A stretch of 9,321 nt of DNA from an uncultured Clostridia bacterium (GTDB taxonomy: Bacteria; Bacillota; Clostridia; Lachnospirales; Anaerotignaceae): positions 1 to 9,321 of the forward strand of contig CALASU010000114.1 of assembly GCA_937888765.1 (NCBI GenBank). Reading direction: 5' to 3'. Positions 1 through 5,935 of this stretch are shown piece by piece. A model generated the notes under the pieces. That model saw only the letters and a program-made list of their open reading frames with translations, was not told the DNA's origin and ran no database searches. Positions within the stretch are counted from its first letter, which is position 1, and each line of letters opens with the position of its first letter. A program made the position numbers and the translations under genes.

Positions 1-1137
1 TACCACACGGAATACATTCTTTTCATTACCGGGGATTGCAGACGCACTGATGATGATTTTATCATCGGGTTTTACGGTAATCTGCTTATGTTCGCCGGAT
101 GCAATTCTGGACAGTGCAGACATGGTTTCGCCCTGACTGCCTGTTGTGATGATAACAAGCTGTTCATCTCTGTAGTTTCTGATTTCACTGATGTCGATCA
201 GTGTTCTGGGAGGAACCCAGAGATAATCCAGTTCGGATGCAGTTTTTACGGCATTGATCATGCTTCTGCCGATAATGGCAACCTTTCTGCCGTACATATA
301 TGCCGCATTGATTACCTGTTGAATTCTGTGGATATTGGAGGAGAATGTCGCTACCATGATACGGTTTCTGGGTGTATCCTCGAAAATCTTTTCAAATACC
401 TTACCCACATTTTTTTCGGAAATGGTAAAGCCCTTTCTTTCCGCATTCGTACTATCGCTCATCAGCAGCAATACGCCCTCTTTTCCCAGTGCCGCAAATT
501 TCTGCAGATCAATGATTTCTCCGTCAATGGGAGTATAGTCCACTTTGAAGTCGCCTGTATGCACCACAACCCCAACGGGTGTATGAATCGCCAGTGCAAC
601 CGCATCTGCGATGGAATGGTTTGTGTGGATAAATTCCACCACCATCTGACCCAGCTTCACTTTTTCGCCGGGTACGACTGTATGCAGTCTTACGGAATCC
701 AGCATCTTATGTTCTCTCAGCTTGTTTTCCAGAAGTCCCAGTGTCAGCAGTGTGCCGAATACAGGCACATTCAGCTGTTTCAGAATATAGGGCAGTGCGC
801 CGATATGGTCTTCGTGTCCGTGTGTCAGCACAATCCCTCTGATTTTTTCGATGTTTTTTGCCAAATAAGTGACATCGGGAATGACTAAGTCAATCCCCAG
901 CATATCATCCTCGGGGAATGCCAGACCGCAGTCAATGATGATGATATCATCGCCGTATTCCAGTACAGTCATATTTTTTCCGATTTCTTCCAGACCACCC
1001 AACGCGATGACTTTCAGGTTCATTTTAGGCTTTGCCTTGCTTCTGCCTCTGTTGTTGGAACGGGGCTTGGGTTTGTTTGCCGCATCTTTCCCCTTAGGTT
1101 CTTTTTTCCCCTTTGTCATTTCTTTCTTCTCTGCCAA
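1..1137 (-). CDS. rnj: Ribonuclease J (3' end outside window)
   Basis: Metallo-beta-lactamase/beta-CASP ribonuclease that carries out 5'-3' exonucleolytic and endonucleolytic mRNA decay and rRNA processing in the cytoplasm. The first 379 residues are present and the frame runs open off the left edge; family members are about 550 residues, so roughly the last third is missing. Visible motifs: THGHEDHIG at 105-113 (zinc ligands), a second His motif HTNHSIAD at 171-178, HTGDFKVD at 193-200, DSTN at 228-231, and the beta-CASP segment TTGSQGE at 331-337. About 38 Lys/Arg/Pro-rich residues precede the catalytic domain, which begins near KVIALGGLEEIGKN. I chose a TTG start at 1137 because GGAGGT (1145-1150) lies 7 nt upstream; the next ATG, at 1119, would be 25 nt from it. 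It follows the DUF1292 gene in the same direction after 150 bp. Whether it is RNase J1 or J2 cannot be told here. Confidence 0.95.
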   Translation of the reverse strand, partial: MAEKKEMTKGKKEPKGKDAANKPKPRSNNRGRSKAKPKMNLKVIALGGLEEIGKNMTVLEYGDDIIIIDCGLAFPEDDMLGIDLVIPDVTYLAKNIEKIRGIVLTHGHEDHIGALPYILKQLNVPVFGTLLTLGLLENKLREHKMLDSVRLHTVVPGEKVKLGQMVVEFIHTNHSIADAVALAIHTPVGVVVHTGDFKVDYTPIDGEIIDLQKFAALGKEGVLLLMSDSTNAERKGFTISEKNVGKVFEKIFEDTPRNRIMVATFSSNIHRIQQVINAAYMYGRKVAIIGRSMINAVKTASELDYLWVPPRTLIDISEIRNYRDEQLVIITTGSQGETMSALSRIASGEHKQITVKPDDKIIISASAIPGNEKNVFRVV

Positions 1138-1144
1138 AAAACAC

Positions 1145-1150
1145 ACCTCC
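1145..1150 (-). promoter_or_regulatory. Ribosome-binding site fixing the TTG start of RNase J
   Basis: The minus strand reads GGAGGT here, 7 nt upstream of TTG at 1137. This decides for TTG over the in-frame ATG at 1119, whose spacing would be 25 nt. Confidence 0.8.
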
Positions 1151-1172
1151 TTTTCTGTTTTTTTCTTTTTTT

Positions 1173-1201
1173 ATAGTATGGCGTAAAAATGATCCTTTAA
1201 A
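1173..1201 (-). promoter_or_regulatory. rnj: Possible promoter for the RNase J gene
   Basis: On the minus strand TTTAAA (1196-1201) and TACTAT (1173-1178) are separated by 17 bp. Each matches the sigma-A consensus only partly: the -35 at 4 of 6 positions, the -10 at 5 of 6. It lies 36 bp upstream of the TTG start, with an A-rich leader between. The -35 overlaps a weak hairpin, so the upstream operon may instead read through. Confidence 0.35.
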
Positions 1202-1244
1202 CCGCCGAAAGGGAATAAGGCATACCCCTTTTTAAGAGTATGCC
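1194..1244 (-). terminator. Hairpin pair between the DUF1292 gene and RNase J, possible weak terminator
   Basis: The first hairpin has 7-bp arms GGCATAC (1219-1225) and GTATGCC (1238-1244), with an inner CTT/AAG stem. The second, read on the minus strand, is CCTTT...AAAGG (1194-1212) followed by ATCATTTTT. Neither has a clean U-tract directly after the stem, so this may be a leaky terminator or attenuator, or an RNA-processing site. It sits about 44 bp past the DUF1292 stop. Confidence 0.35.
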
Positions 1245-1287
1245 GCCCTAATACTTTCTTCTCTGTTATTTCTATGATTTTGAGATT

Positions 1288-1590
1288 TTAGTCGATTTCT
1301 ACCTCGTAGTCTTCGCCTTTCTGTGCAAACAGATCTGCCACGCGGTCAAATTCCGCATCGTCTTCTACCAGTTCGTATGTTACATCATCTGTATTGATAG
1401 AAACTTCCTTCAGAATCACAGCATCTGTTTCATCATCATCCATCAGTTCTGTTTCCACTACCAGCAGATAGCGTTCGCCGCCGCTTGCCACATTATCAAT
1501 AATGGAAAATTCCACTTCCTGACCATTTTCGTCTGTCATGGTTACAACTTCAAATTCCATTTCTTCTACTTCGTCAAAAATACCAGCCAT
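1288..1590 (-). CDS. DUF1292 family acidic protein (YrzB-like)
   Basis: A 100-residue, very acidic protein of unknown biochemical role. It belongs to the DUF1292 family, recognised by the early block EFEVVTMTDENGQEVEFSII (about residues 12-31), the beta-rich middle (ERYLLVVETEL) and the acidic tail (YELVEDDAEFDRVADLF). I place the start at ATG 1590 because AAGGAG (1600-1605) is 9 nt upstream; the longer in-frame ATG at 1629 has no ribosome site and would add 13 polar residues. It follows ruvX by 63 bp in the same direction. The order ireB-ruvX-yrzB is conserved across Firmicutes, which supports the assignment more than the short sequence does. Probably co-transcribed with ireB and ruvX. Confidence 0.85.
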   Translation of the reverse strand: MAGIFDEVEEMEFEVVTMTDENGQEVEFSIIDNVASGGERYLLVVETELMDDDETDAVILKEVSINTDDVTYELVEDDAEFDRVADLFAQKGEDYEVEID

Positions 1591-1599
1591 GTCTGTTTT

Positions 1600-1605
1600 C
1601 TCCTT
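1600..1605 (-). promoter_or_regulatory. Ribosome-binding site deciding the DUF1292 start
   Basis: AAGGAG on the minus strand, 9 nt before ATG 1590. No comparable site precedes the in-frame ATG at 1629. Confidence 0.75.
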
Positions 1606-1632
1606 TTCTGTATTTTTATGTGTTATCATTTT

Positions 1633-1659
1633 GTTTTATACTTTTTATGCTTTTTATGC
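1633..1659 (-). repeat. Three tandem 9-bp units across the ruvX stop codon
   Basis: On the minus strand GCATAAAAA occurs twice in tandem (1651-1659 and 1642-1650), followed by a degenerate third copy GTATAAAAC (1633-1641). The first unit supplies the last Ala codon and the TAA stop of ruvX, so copy-number change would alter only the spacer to the DUF1292 gene, not the RuvX protein. Probably simple slippage; no known element is recognised. Confidence 0.7.
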
Positions 1660-2082
1660 TTTGCTCTTGCTGTCCAAATAGCCCTGCAGGATATGCACTG
1701 CCGCCATTTTATCAATAACGCTCTTTCTTTTGTCGTGGCTGAGCTGTGCTTCTCTCAGAGAGCGTTCTGCCGCAATGGTGCTGAAGCGTTCGTCCCACAG
1801 TACCACTTCTACCTTAGGGAATCTTTTTTCGATGCGTTCACAGAACACCTTTGTTTTTTCGCATCTGTCGCCCTCAGAGCCGTCTAAATTCTTGGGATAG
1901 CCCAGAACGATACATTCCGCCTGATACTGTTCTACCAGCTCCGCCAGACGGCGCAGACTCTTTTTATATTCCACAGGGGTATCTCTTCTGATGATCTCCA
2001 CACCCTGTGCTGTCCAGCCAAAGGGATCGCTTACCGCTACCCCAATGGTCTTATCTCCATAGTCCAAACCTAAAATACGCAA
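1654..2082 (-). CDS. ruvX: Pre-16S rRNA nuclease / Holliday-junction-resolvase fold protein RuvX (YqgF)
   Basis: A 142-residue RNase-H-fold protein of the YqgF/RuvX family, needed for 5'-end maturation of 16S rRNA in bacteria where it has been tested. Family landmarks: the N-terminal LGLDYGDKTIGVAVSD with the first catalytic Asp at residue 7, VLGYPKNLDGSEG near 59-71, LWDERFST near 94-101, and the C-terminal DK(x)AAVHILQGYLD where the last acidic residue lies. Length is normal for the family. The start is TTG at 2082, placed by the AAAGAGGT site (2089-2096) 6 nt upstream and by alignment to the usual MRILGLDYG beginning. It lies 28 bp after ireB, in the same operon. Confidence 0.95.
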   Translation of the reverse strand: MRILGLDYGDKTIGVAVSDPFGWTAQGVEIIRRDTPVEYKKSLRRLAELVEQYQAECIVLGYPKNLDGSEGDRCEKTKVFCERIEKRFPKVEVVLWDERFSTIAAERSLREAQLSHDKRKSVIDKMAAVHILQGYLDSKSKA

Positions 2083-2088
2083 TGAAAT

Positions 2089-2096
2089 ACCTCTTT
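2089..2096 (-). promoter_or_regulatory. Ribosome-binding site for the TTG start of ruvX
   Basis: AAAGAGGT on the minus strand, 6 nt before TTG 2082, within the 28-bp gap after ireB. It supports a rare TTG start that matches the family N-terminus exactly. Confidence 0.7.
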
Positions 2097-2110
2097 CTTA
2101 CTGCAATGCC

Positions 2111-2371
2111 TTATTCGTTACGCATCAGATACTCTTTTACCAGTTCTTCCAGCAGTTCATCTCTTTCCAGCTTACGGATGAGTGCTCTTGCATTCTGGTG
2201 GCTTGTGATATAAGTAGGGTCACCGGAAAGGATGTAGCCTACAATCTGATTTACAGGATTATAGCCTTTTTCTCTCAGTGCACCGCTGACTGCCAGCAGA
2301 ATACGTTTTGCTTCATTTTCGGGTTCTTTGTCCAGTCTGCCGAAATATTGTGTTTCATGTAAATTTGCCAT
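2111..2371 (-). CDS. ireB: IreB family regulatory phosphoprotein (DUF965)
   Basis: An 86-residue helical protein. In Enterococcus faecalis IreB is a substrate of the PASTA kinase IreK and a negative regulator of cephalosporin resistance; in Clostridia the role is inferred. The family core is unmistakable: EKGYNPVNQIVGYILSGDP (about 35-53), then NARALIRKLERDELLEELVKEYL. An N-terminal Thr at residue 7 (ANLHET) sits where the enterococcal protein has its second phosphorylated Thr; the residue matching the first (position 4) is Leu here. I chose ATG 2371 because a GGAG (2381-2384) lies 9 nt upstream; ATG 2380 would sit directly on that site. First gene of the ireB-ruvX-DUF1292 group, with its own promoter. 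Confidence 0.93.
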   Translation of the reverse strand: MANLHETQYFGRLDKEPENEAKRILLAVSGALREKGYNPVNQIVGYILSGDPTYITSHQNARALIRKLERDELLEELVKEYLMRNE

Positions 2372-2416
2372 AGTTTTCATCTCCGTTCCGCGGCATCTGC
2401 CGCCTGCTCTATAGTT

Positions 2417-2430
2417 ACAGGAATTCCTGT
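2417..2430. promoter_or_regulatory. 14-bp perfect palindrome in the ireB leader
   Basis: ACAGGAATTCCTGT is self-complementary over its full length. It lies downstream of the predicted ireB start of transcription (about 2450) and 46 bp before the ATG, a position where a dimeric repressor could block elongation, or where RNA could form a 5-bp hairpin with an AATT loop. The plus strand has a T-run after it, but no plus-strand gene is present to terminate. Function is inferred. Confidence 0.4.
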
Positions 2431-2456
2431 TTTTTCTCCATTTGCCTAATATCTCT

Positions 2457-2485
2457 ATGATATAATAAACGGCATTTCTTTGCAA
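2457..2485 (-). promoter_or_regulatory. Predicted sigma-A promoter of the ireB operon
   Basis: On the minus strand TTGCAA (2480-2485), a 17-bp spacer and TATCAT (2457-2462). The -10 matches the consensus at 5 of 6 positions and the -35 at 4 of 6. It lies in the 154-bp gap between mtaB and ireB, and would give a leader of about 80 nt containing the palindrome. Confidence 0.6.
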
Positions 2486-2525
2486 CCATATAATCCTTAC
2501 AGTATGATTACAATTCTTTTTAATT

Positions 2526-3824
2526 TTATGCTCTTACTTCGCCGCGCAGTTCTTCCTGCTGTGCGGCTGTAATCTGTGTTTTACAGATCTGATTTGTCAG
2601 ATCGTGGTCTGCTGCTGCTCTGACCTTGATATAGTTGGTTGTATGCCCTTCATACACCCCCTCGCCCACAGCTCTTTCAAACAGCACTTCCACTTCCTGC
2701 CCGATATAGGGCTGCAGGAAATCCTGTGTCATTTTATCGCTCAGCGCGATCAGTGTATGGCTTCTTTCGGATTTCACAGCATTGGGAAGCTGATCCTTTC
2801 TTTCTGCCGCAGGTGTCCCTCTCTTAGGAGAGTAAGGGAATACATGAATCTTTGCAAAGCCGATTTCCTCCGCAAAGGCATAGCTTGCCTTGAAATCTTC
2901 TTCTGTTTCCCCGGGGAAGCCCACAATAATATCTGTTGTCAGTGCCACATGGGGCAGGTGCTTTCTCAGAATTGCCGCCGCCTGACGATATTTTTCCGTA
3001 TCATATTTACGGTTCATTTCTTTCAGCGTCTTGTCACAGCCACTCTGCAGGGACAGATGGAAATGGTCACATACCTTAGGCAGCTCTGCCATTGTCCGTG
3101 CAAATTCTTCTGTTACCACATTCGGCTCAATGGAACTGAAACGGATACGCTCAATGCCCTCCACTTCATGTACCTGTCTTAAGATTTCCAGCAGGCTTGT
3201 ATCGCGTCTGTCCTTGCCGTAGCTTGCCACATGGATGCCTGTCAGCACCACTTCTTTAAAGCCGTTGTCTGCCAGTCGTTTTACCTCTGCAAGCACCTCC
3301 TGCGGTTCTCTGCTGCGAATAGGGCCCCTCGCATAGGGAATGATACAGTAGGAGCAGTACTGACTGCATCCGTCCTGAATCTTCAGATACGCTCTTGTAC
3401 GGTTTGTCAGCTTCTGAATGGACAGCGGTTCAAAGACACGTTCTTTCATGATATCTGTTACATGGTTTTCCACACCACGGCTTGCGTCGTAGGTTTCCAC
3501 CATTTCCACAATCTGTGCTCTGTCCTTTGTCCCGATCACCAGATTAACACCTGTTACCTGCATCAGCTCCTGCGGTGCAGTCTGTGCATAGCACCCAACA
3601 ACCGCCACAATCGCATTTTCATTCTGTCTTTTTACCTTACGAATGAGCTGACGGGATTTTTTATCTCCGAAATTTGTTACCGTACAGGTATTGATGACAT
3701 ATACGTCAGCTTCGTCCTCGATGCCGACGATTTCATAGCCTTTTTCTGCGAACAGCTCCGCAATGGCTTCACTTTCATACTGATTTACTTTGCAGCCCAA
3801 AGCAAAACTTGCTGCTTTTTTCAT
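2526..3824 (-). CDS. mtaB: tRNA (N6-L-threonylcarbamoyladenosine(37)-C2)-methylthiotransferase MtaB
   Basis: A radical-SAM enzyme that adds a methylthio group to t6A37 of ANN-decoding tRNAs, giving ms2t6A. The full-length 432-residue protein shows the three parts of the MTTase family. The N-terminal cluster domain has Cys at 11, 47 and 78 (LGCKVNQYES, INTCTVTN, VVGCYAQ). The radical-SAM core has the CSQYCSYC motif with Cys 153, 157 and 160. A C-terminal TRAM domain spans about 373-432. The phrase TNFGDKKSRQLIRK is typical of MtaB (YqeV) rather than MiaB or RimO. ATG 3824 is preceded by GGAG 9 nt upstream. It follows the HAD gene by 21 bp, so they are probably co-transcribed; no convincing terminator follows its stop, so read-through into ireB is possible. 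Confidence 0.95.
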   Translation of the reverse strand: MKKAASFALGCKVNQYESEAIAELFAEKGYEIVGIEDEADVYVINTCTVTNFGDKKSRQLIRKVKRQNENAIVAVVGCYAQTAPQELMQVTGVNLVIGTKDRAQIVEMVETYDASRGVENHVTDIMKERVFEPLSIQKLTNRTRAYLKIQDGCSQYCSYCIIPYARGPIRSREPQEVLAEVKRLADNGFKEVVLTGIHVASYGKDRRDTSLLEILRQVHEVEGIERIRFSSIEPNVVTEEFARTMAELPKVCDHFHLSLQSGCDKTLKEMNRKYDTEKYRQAAAILRKHLPHVALTTDIIVGFPGETEEDFKASYAFAEEIGFAKIHVFPYSPKRGTPAAERKDQLPNAVKSERSHTLIALSDKMTQDFLQPYIGQEVEVLFERAVGEGVYEGHTTNYIKVRAAADHDLTNQICKTQITAAQQEELRGEVRA

Positions 3825-3845
3825 ATTCCTTCTCTCCTTCGGGGC

Positions 3846-4637
3846 CTAAATGCCTGTAATCTGACGAATTGCCTTCACGACACCGCCCTCGTTATTACTG
3901 CCCGCCTGATAACGGGCTTTTTTCTTCGCACCTTCTACCGCTCCCGCCATGGCAAAGCTGTAATGTGCCTTTTCAAACATATCAATGTCATTATATTGAT
4001 CGCCAAACACCATTGTTTCCTCCGGTGTAATATTCCATACTTTCTGCAGTGCTTCCACTGCTGTCCCTTTATTGATCCCATGGATGCCTGTATCCAGACA
4101 GCCCTCGCCGGATGTTACCAGATTCAGACGTTCTGTCAGCACAGGGCGCAGCAGGTCATAATATTCCGAAGAATCCTTCCCATCCAATACAATAATGGAA
4201 ACCTTGATGATTTCATCGTCAATCGCATACAGATCCTCTGCCAGCTCCACCGTATACTTAAATTTCGGAGATTCCAGAAATGCTTTCATTTCGGGATCTC
4301 TGGTATAGGTTCTGTGCTTCGCGCAGACGATAGGCTCTAACTTCGGAAAAGAAAACGCCGCATCCAGAGAAGCCCTTACATCCTCCTGTGTCATACATCT
4401 TGCATACAGTTCTTTTTCGTCATCCATGATAAACGCACCGTTTTCCGCAATGATAACGACATCCTTTGTATGCTCTTTGAAATCCGCTTTCAGACTGGGA
4501 TACTGTCTGCCGCTTGCCACAACAAATTTTGTTCCCATTTCCTTCAGCTTCGGCAGGATCGCATAGATTTCCTCATCTATTTTCTTTTCATCATTGACCA
4601 GTGTCCCGTCCATATCGGACACAATCAGTTTAATCAT
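3846..4637 (-). CDS. Cof-type HAD-IIB family phosphatase
   Basis: A cytoplasmic 263-residue HAD-superfamily hydrolase with a C2B cap, of the type that dephosphorylates sugar phosphates, FMN or pyridoxal phosphate; the substrate cannot be told from sequence. All four HAD motifs are present: DMDGTL with nucleophile Asp8 and Asp10, VVASGR with Ser42, Lys190 in GINKGTAVEAL, and GDQYNDIDM at 212-220 for magnesium. The cap lies between motifs II and III. AAGGAGG is 8 nt upstream of ATG 4637, inside the end of the preceding gene. Its first 8 bp overlap that gene's stop, which suggests translational coupling. mtaB follows 21 bp later. Confidence 0.92.
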   Translation of the reverse strand: MIKLIVSDMDGTLVNDEKKIDEEIYAILPKLKEMGTKFVVASGRQYPSLKADFKEHTKDVVIIAENGAFIMDDEKELYARCMTQEDVRASLDAAFSFPKLEPIVCAKHRTYTRDPEMKAFLESPKFKYTVELAEDLYAIDDEIIKVSIIVLDGKDSSEYYDLLRPVLTERLNLVTSGEGCLDTGIHGINKGTAVEALQKVWNITPEETMVFGDQYNDIDMFEKAHYSFAMAGAVEGAKKKARYQAGSNNEGGVVKAIRQITGI

Positions 4638-5199
4638 AGATGCCGCCTCCTTCGTTGATCTTGAAAAACAGCGGCAGCAGCTTCACTGCAATGCCGACTT
4701 CCTTCCCGGAAAGCCAGAACAGATGCTGTCGCATCCCCTCCCATTTTTCTTTCTGTGTTATCACACGGGCACAGATTGCTTCCATATCATTCAGATGTTC
4801 CGCAATTTCTTCCAGTTCTGTCGCAGCCAGACCCATCATGCCAAGCTCCAGCCGTACTGTCGTAAAATCCATATCCAGATGCATTTCCTGCCAGTCCCTG
4901 CGGATATAGTATTCTGTCAGCCCCTCATTGCTGTACTGATTTTCCCGAAATCCTTTCAGGCGTTCCACCAGCAGGCTGATATTTTCCCGATAGATTTCTG
5001 CTAACACAGGGGGAGTTTCATAGGACTGCATGACCTGCAGACCCTTGGAAAAGCCTGCAATCCGCTCTTTATACCGCTCGATCAGCCGATAAAACAGCTT
5101 TTCCAGCACATCGAGATCATAAGCAGATGTTTTCCAGACGGTTTCCGCATATGCAATATCTTCCTCTATCAGATCACAAATATTTCTTTCTTCATCCAT
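4630..5199 (-). CDS. Unrecognised 189-residue helical protein
   Basis: I do not recognise this family. The protein is soluble, almost wholly alpha-helical and rich in Glu, Leu and Arg. Long amphipathic helices are visible near 10-45 (LIEEDIAYAE, LEKLFYRLIERY), 66-85 (LAEIYRENISLLVERLKGF) and 112-150 (TVRLELGMMGLAATELEEIAEH). There is no signal peptide, no convincing membrane span, no Cys-rich motif and no known catalytic signature. It could be a small scaffold or adaptor. The start is ATG 5199; AGGAGG lies about 13 nt upstream, a little far, but no better start is in frame. First gene of the unit that continues to HAD and mtaB, overlapping the HAD start by 8 bp; a promoter lies about 50 bp upstream. 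Confidence 0.8.
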   Translation of the reverse strand: MDEERNICDLIEEDIAYAETVWKTSAYDLDVLEKLFYRLIERYKERIAGFSKGLQVMQSYETPPVLAEIYRENISLLVERLKGFRENQYSNEGLTEYYIRRDWQEMHLDMDFTTVRLELGMMGLAATELEEIAEHLNDMEAICARVITQKEKWEGMRQHLFWLSGKEVGIAVKLLPLFFKINEGGGIYD

Positions 5200-5247
5200 A
5201 TTCGGTCGCCGCCCTCCTTCTCAACACCCAATTACATCGTATCTTTT

Positions 5248-5277
5248 AGTATAGCACATCTTTACTGCAAATAGCAA
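5248..5277 (-). promoter_or_regulatory. Predicted extended -10 promoter for the 5199-to-mtaB unit
   Basis: On the minus strand TTGCTA (5272-5277), an 18-bp spacer and TATACT (5248-5253), preceded by TGC to give an extended -10 (TGCTATACT). It lies just past the terminator of the gene to the right and about 50 bp before the ATG at 5199, so it marks the operon start. Confidence 0.65.
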
Positions 5278-5310
5278 GAAAAGGCGATGCCCTCCTTTAT
5301 ATCCTATATC

Positions 5311-5340
5311 AAAAAAACCATACCCTTTCGGATATGGCTT
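5311..5340 (-). terminator. Intrinsic terminator of the 151-residue protein gene
   Basis: Read on the minus strand: 8-bp stem CCATATCC / GGGTATGG with a GAAA tetraloop (5318-5337), then seven T (5311-5317). It begins about 13 bp after the TAA at 5351-5353. This is a textbook rho-independent terminator. The A-rich stretch before it could also allow weak termination on the plus strand. Confidence 0.9.
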
Positions 5341-5350
5341 TTTGTTTTTC

Positions 5351-5806
5351 TTATTCTTCGTCGTCTTCAATGATGACAACCATGCCGCCCAGTCTTCTGT
5401 TCAGCTCTTTTCTTGTGATCTTGATGATGTTAGGCGCTACGCCGTCGGGCTGTTCTTCGATAAAGTATGCTTCTTCCTTATCGCAGTCGTTTTCATCCAG
5501 CCAGCCGCTGAAATAAGACAGAATGGAACGCATGATTTCTACGCTGTGACCCCAGAAGTCCAGATCCAGGAACACCAGTCTGTTCTTTTCGCCTGTTTTG
5601 GAAAATTTACGGCTTTTGTAAACCATTGTAAACAGTCTTCTTTCTTCGCCTTTATAAGTGAAGTATACGGCCATTTCATTGCTTTCGCCGAAACGGTTTT
5701 CATAGCGGTTTACCTTTGCTTCGGGGTCAAAATATTTCAAAATGAACTGATACAGCTGTTCCAGTTCGATTTCCTTTGTGATATAGCCATGTGTTTTTGC
5801 TGTCAT
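5351..5806 (-). CDS. Unrecognised 151-residue protein, single-gene transcription unit
   Basis: I do not recognise this family. It looks like a small soluble alpha/beta protein. An N-terminal segment (MTAKTHGYITKEIELEQL) leads to a helix and a strand-rich middle with AVYFTYKGEERRLFTMVYKS (about 71-90) and NRLVFLDLDFWG. A predicted helix (VEIMRSILSYFSGWLDENDC) and an acidic C-terminus (VVIIEDDEE) follow. No membrane span, signal peptide or catalytic motif is visible. I place the start at ATG 5806 because AAGGAGG (5814-5820) is 7 nt upstream; an in-frame extension of 26 residues would run through the promoter. It has its own consensus promoter and strong terminator, so it is transcribed alone and probably at a good level. 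Confidence 0.82.
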   Translation of the reverse strand: MTAKTHGYITKEIELEQLYQFILKYFDPEAKVNRYENRFGESNEMAVYFTYKGEERRLFTMVYKSRKFSKTGEKNRLVFLDLDFWGHSVEIMRSILSYFSGWLDENDCDKEEAYFIEEQPDGVAPNIIKITRKELNRRLGGMVVIIEDDEE

Positions 5807-5842
5807 GGAAATTCCTCCTTTTTTAAATGCCTTACTGCGGTT

Positions 5843-5871
5843 ATTATACAGCAGCCGAAATTGCTTTACAA
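5843..5871 (-). promoter_or_regulatory. Strong sigma-A promoter of the 151-residue protein gene
   Basis: On the minus strand TTGTAA (5866-5871), a 17-bp spacer and a perfect TATAAT (5843-5848). It is 37 bp upstream of ATG 5806, leaving a short leader holding the AAGGAGG site. Best promoter match in the window. Confidence 0.8.
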
Positions 5872-5887
5872 GGGCAATTCCCACCGC

Positions 5888-5934
5888 AAAACAGAGAATT
5901 TCCCCTGTTTTTTTTGTTTACTTTTTCTGTAAAC
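5888..5934 (-). terminator. mtnN: Two hairpins after mtnN, possible terminator
   Basis: Just after the mtnN stop the minus strand has GTTTAC / GTAAAC arms around a 7-nt loop (5916-5934), then a run of A. A second stem, AACAGGGG / TCTCTGTT (5890-5909), has an AAAT loop and two G-U pairs. The T-run after it is short (T4, partly able to pair with the preceding A-run). It may end mtnN transcription, but it is weaker than the terminator at 5311. Confidence 0.4.
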
Positions 5935-5935
5935 A

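Noticed and set aside
88..888. Plus-strand open frame of 266 codons opposite RNase J
   Set aside because: The minus strand encodes an unbroken RNase J with all motifs; the plus frame has no recognisable domain or ribosome site.
1138..1287. Known riboswitch class in the RNase J leader
   Set aside because: The two hairpins do not show the conserved core of any riboswitch I know, so no class is claimed.
2417..2435. Palindrome plus T-run read as a plus-strand terminator
   Set aside because: No plus-strand gene lies upstream, and the stem is only 5 bp with a 4-nt loop; an operator or leader hairpin is more plausible.
3231..4340. Plus-strand open frame of 369 codons opposite mtaB and the HAD gene
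   Set aside because: It is an antisense shadow: its composition is rich in Cys, His and Phe, it has no family resemblance, and it spans two well-supported minus-strand genes.
5219..5277. Possible leader peptide of 18 codons starting TTG on the minus strand
   Set aside because: The frame coincides with the -35 and -10 boxes of the predicted promoter, so it would not be transcribed from it, and the ribosome-site spacing is poor.
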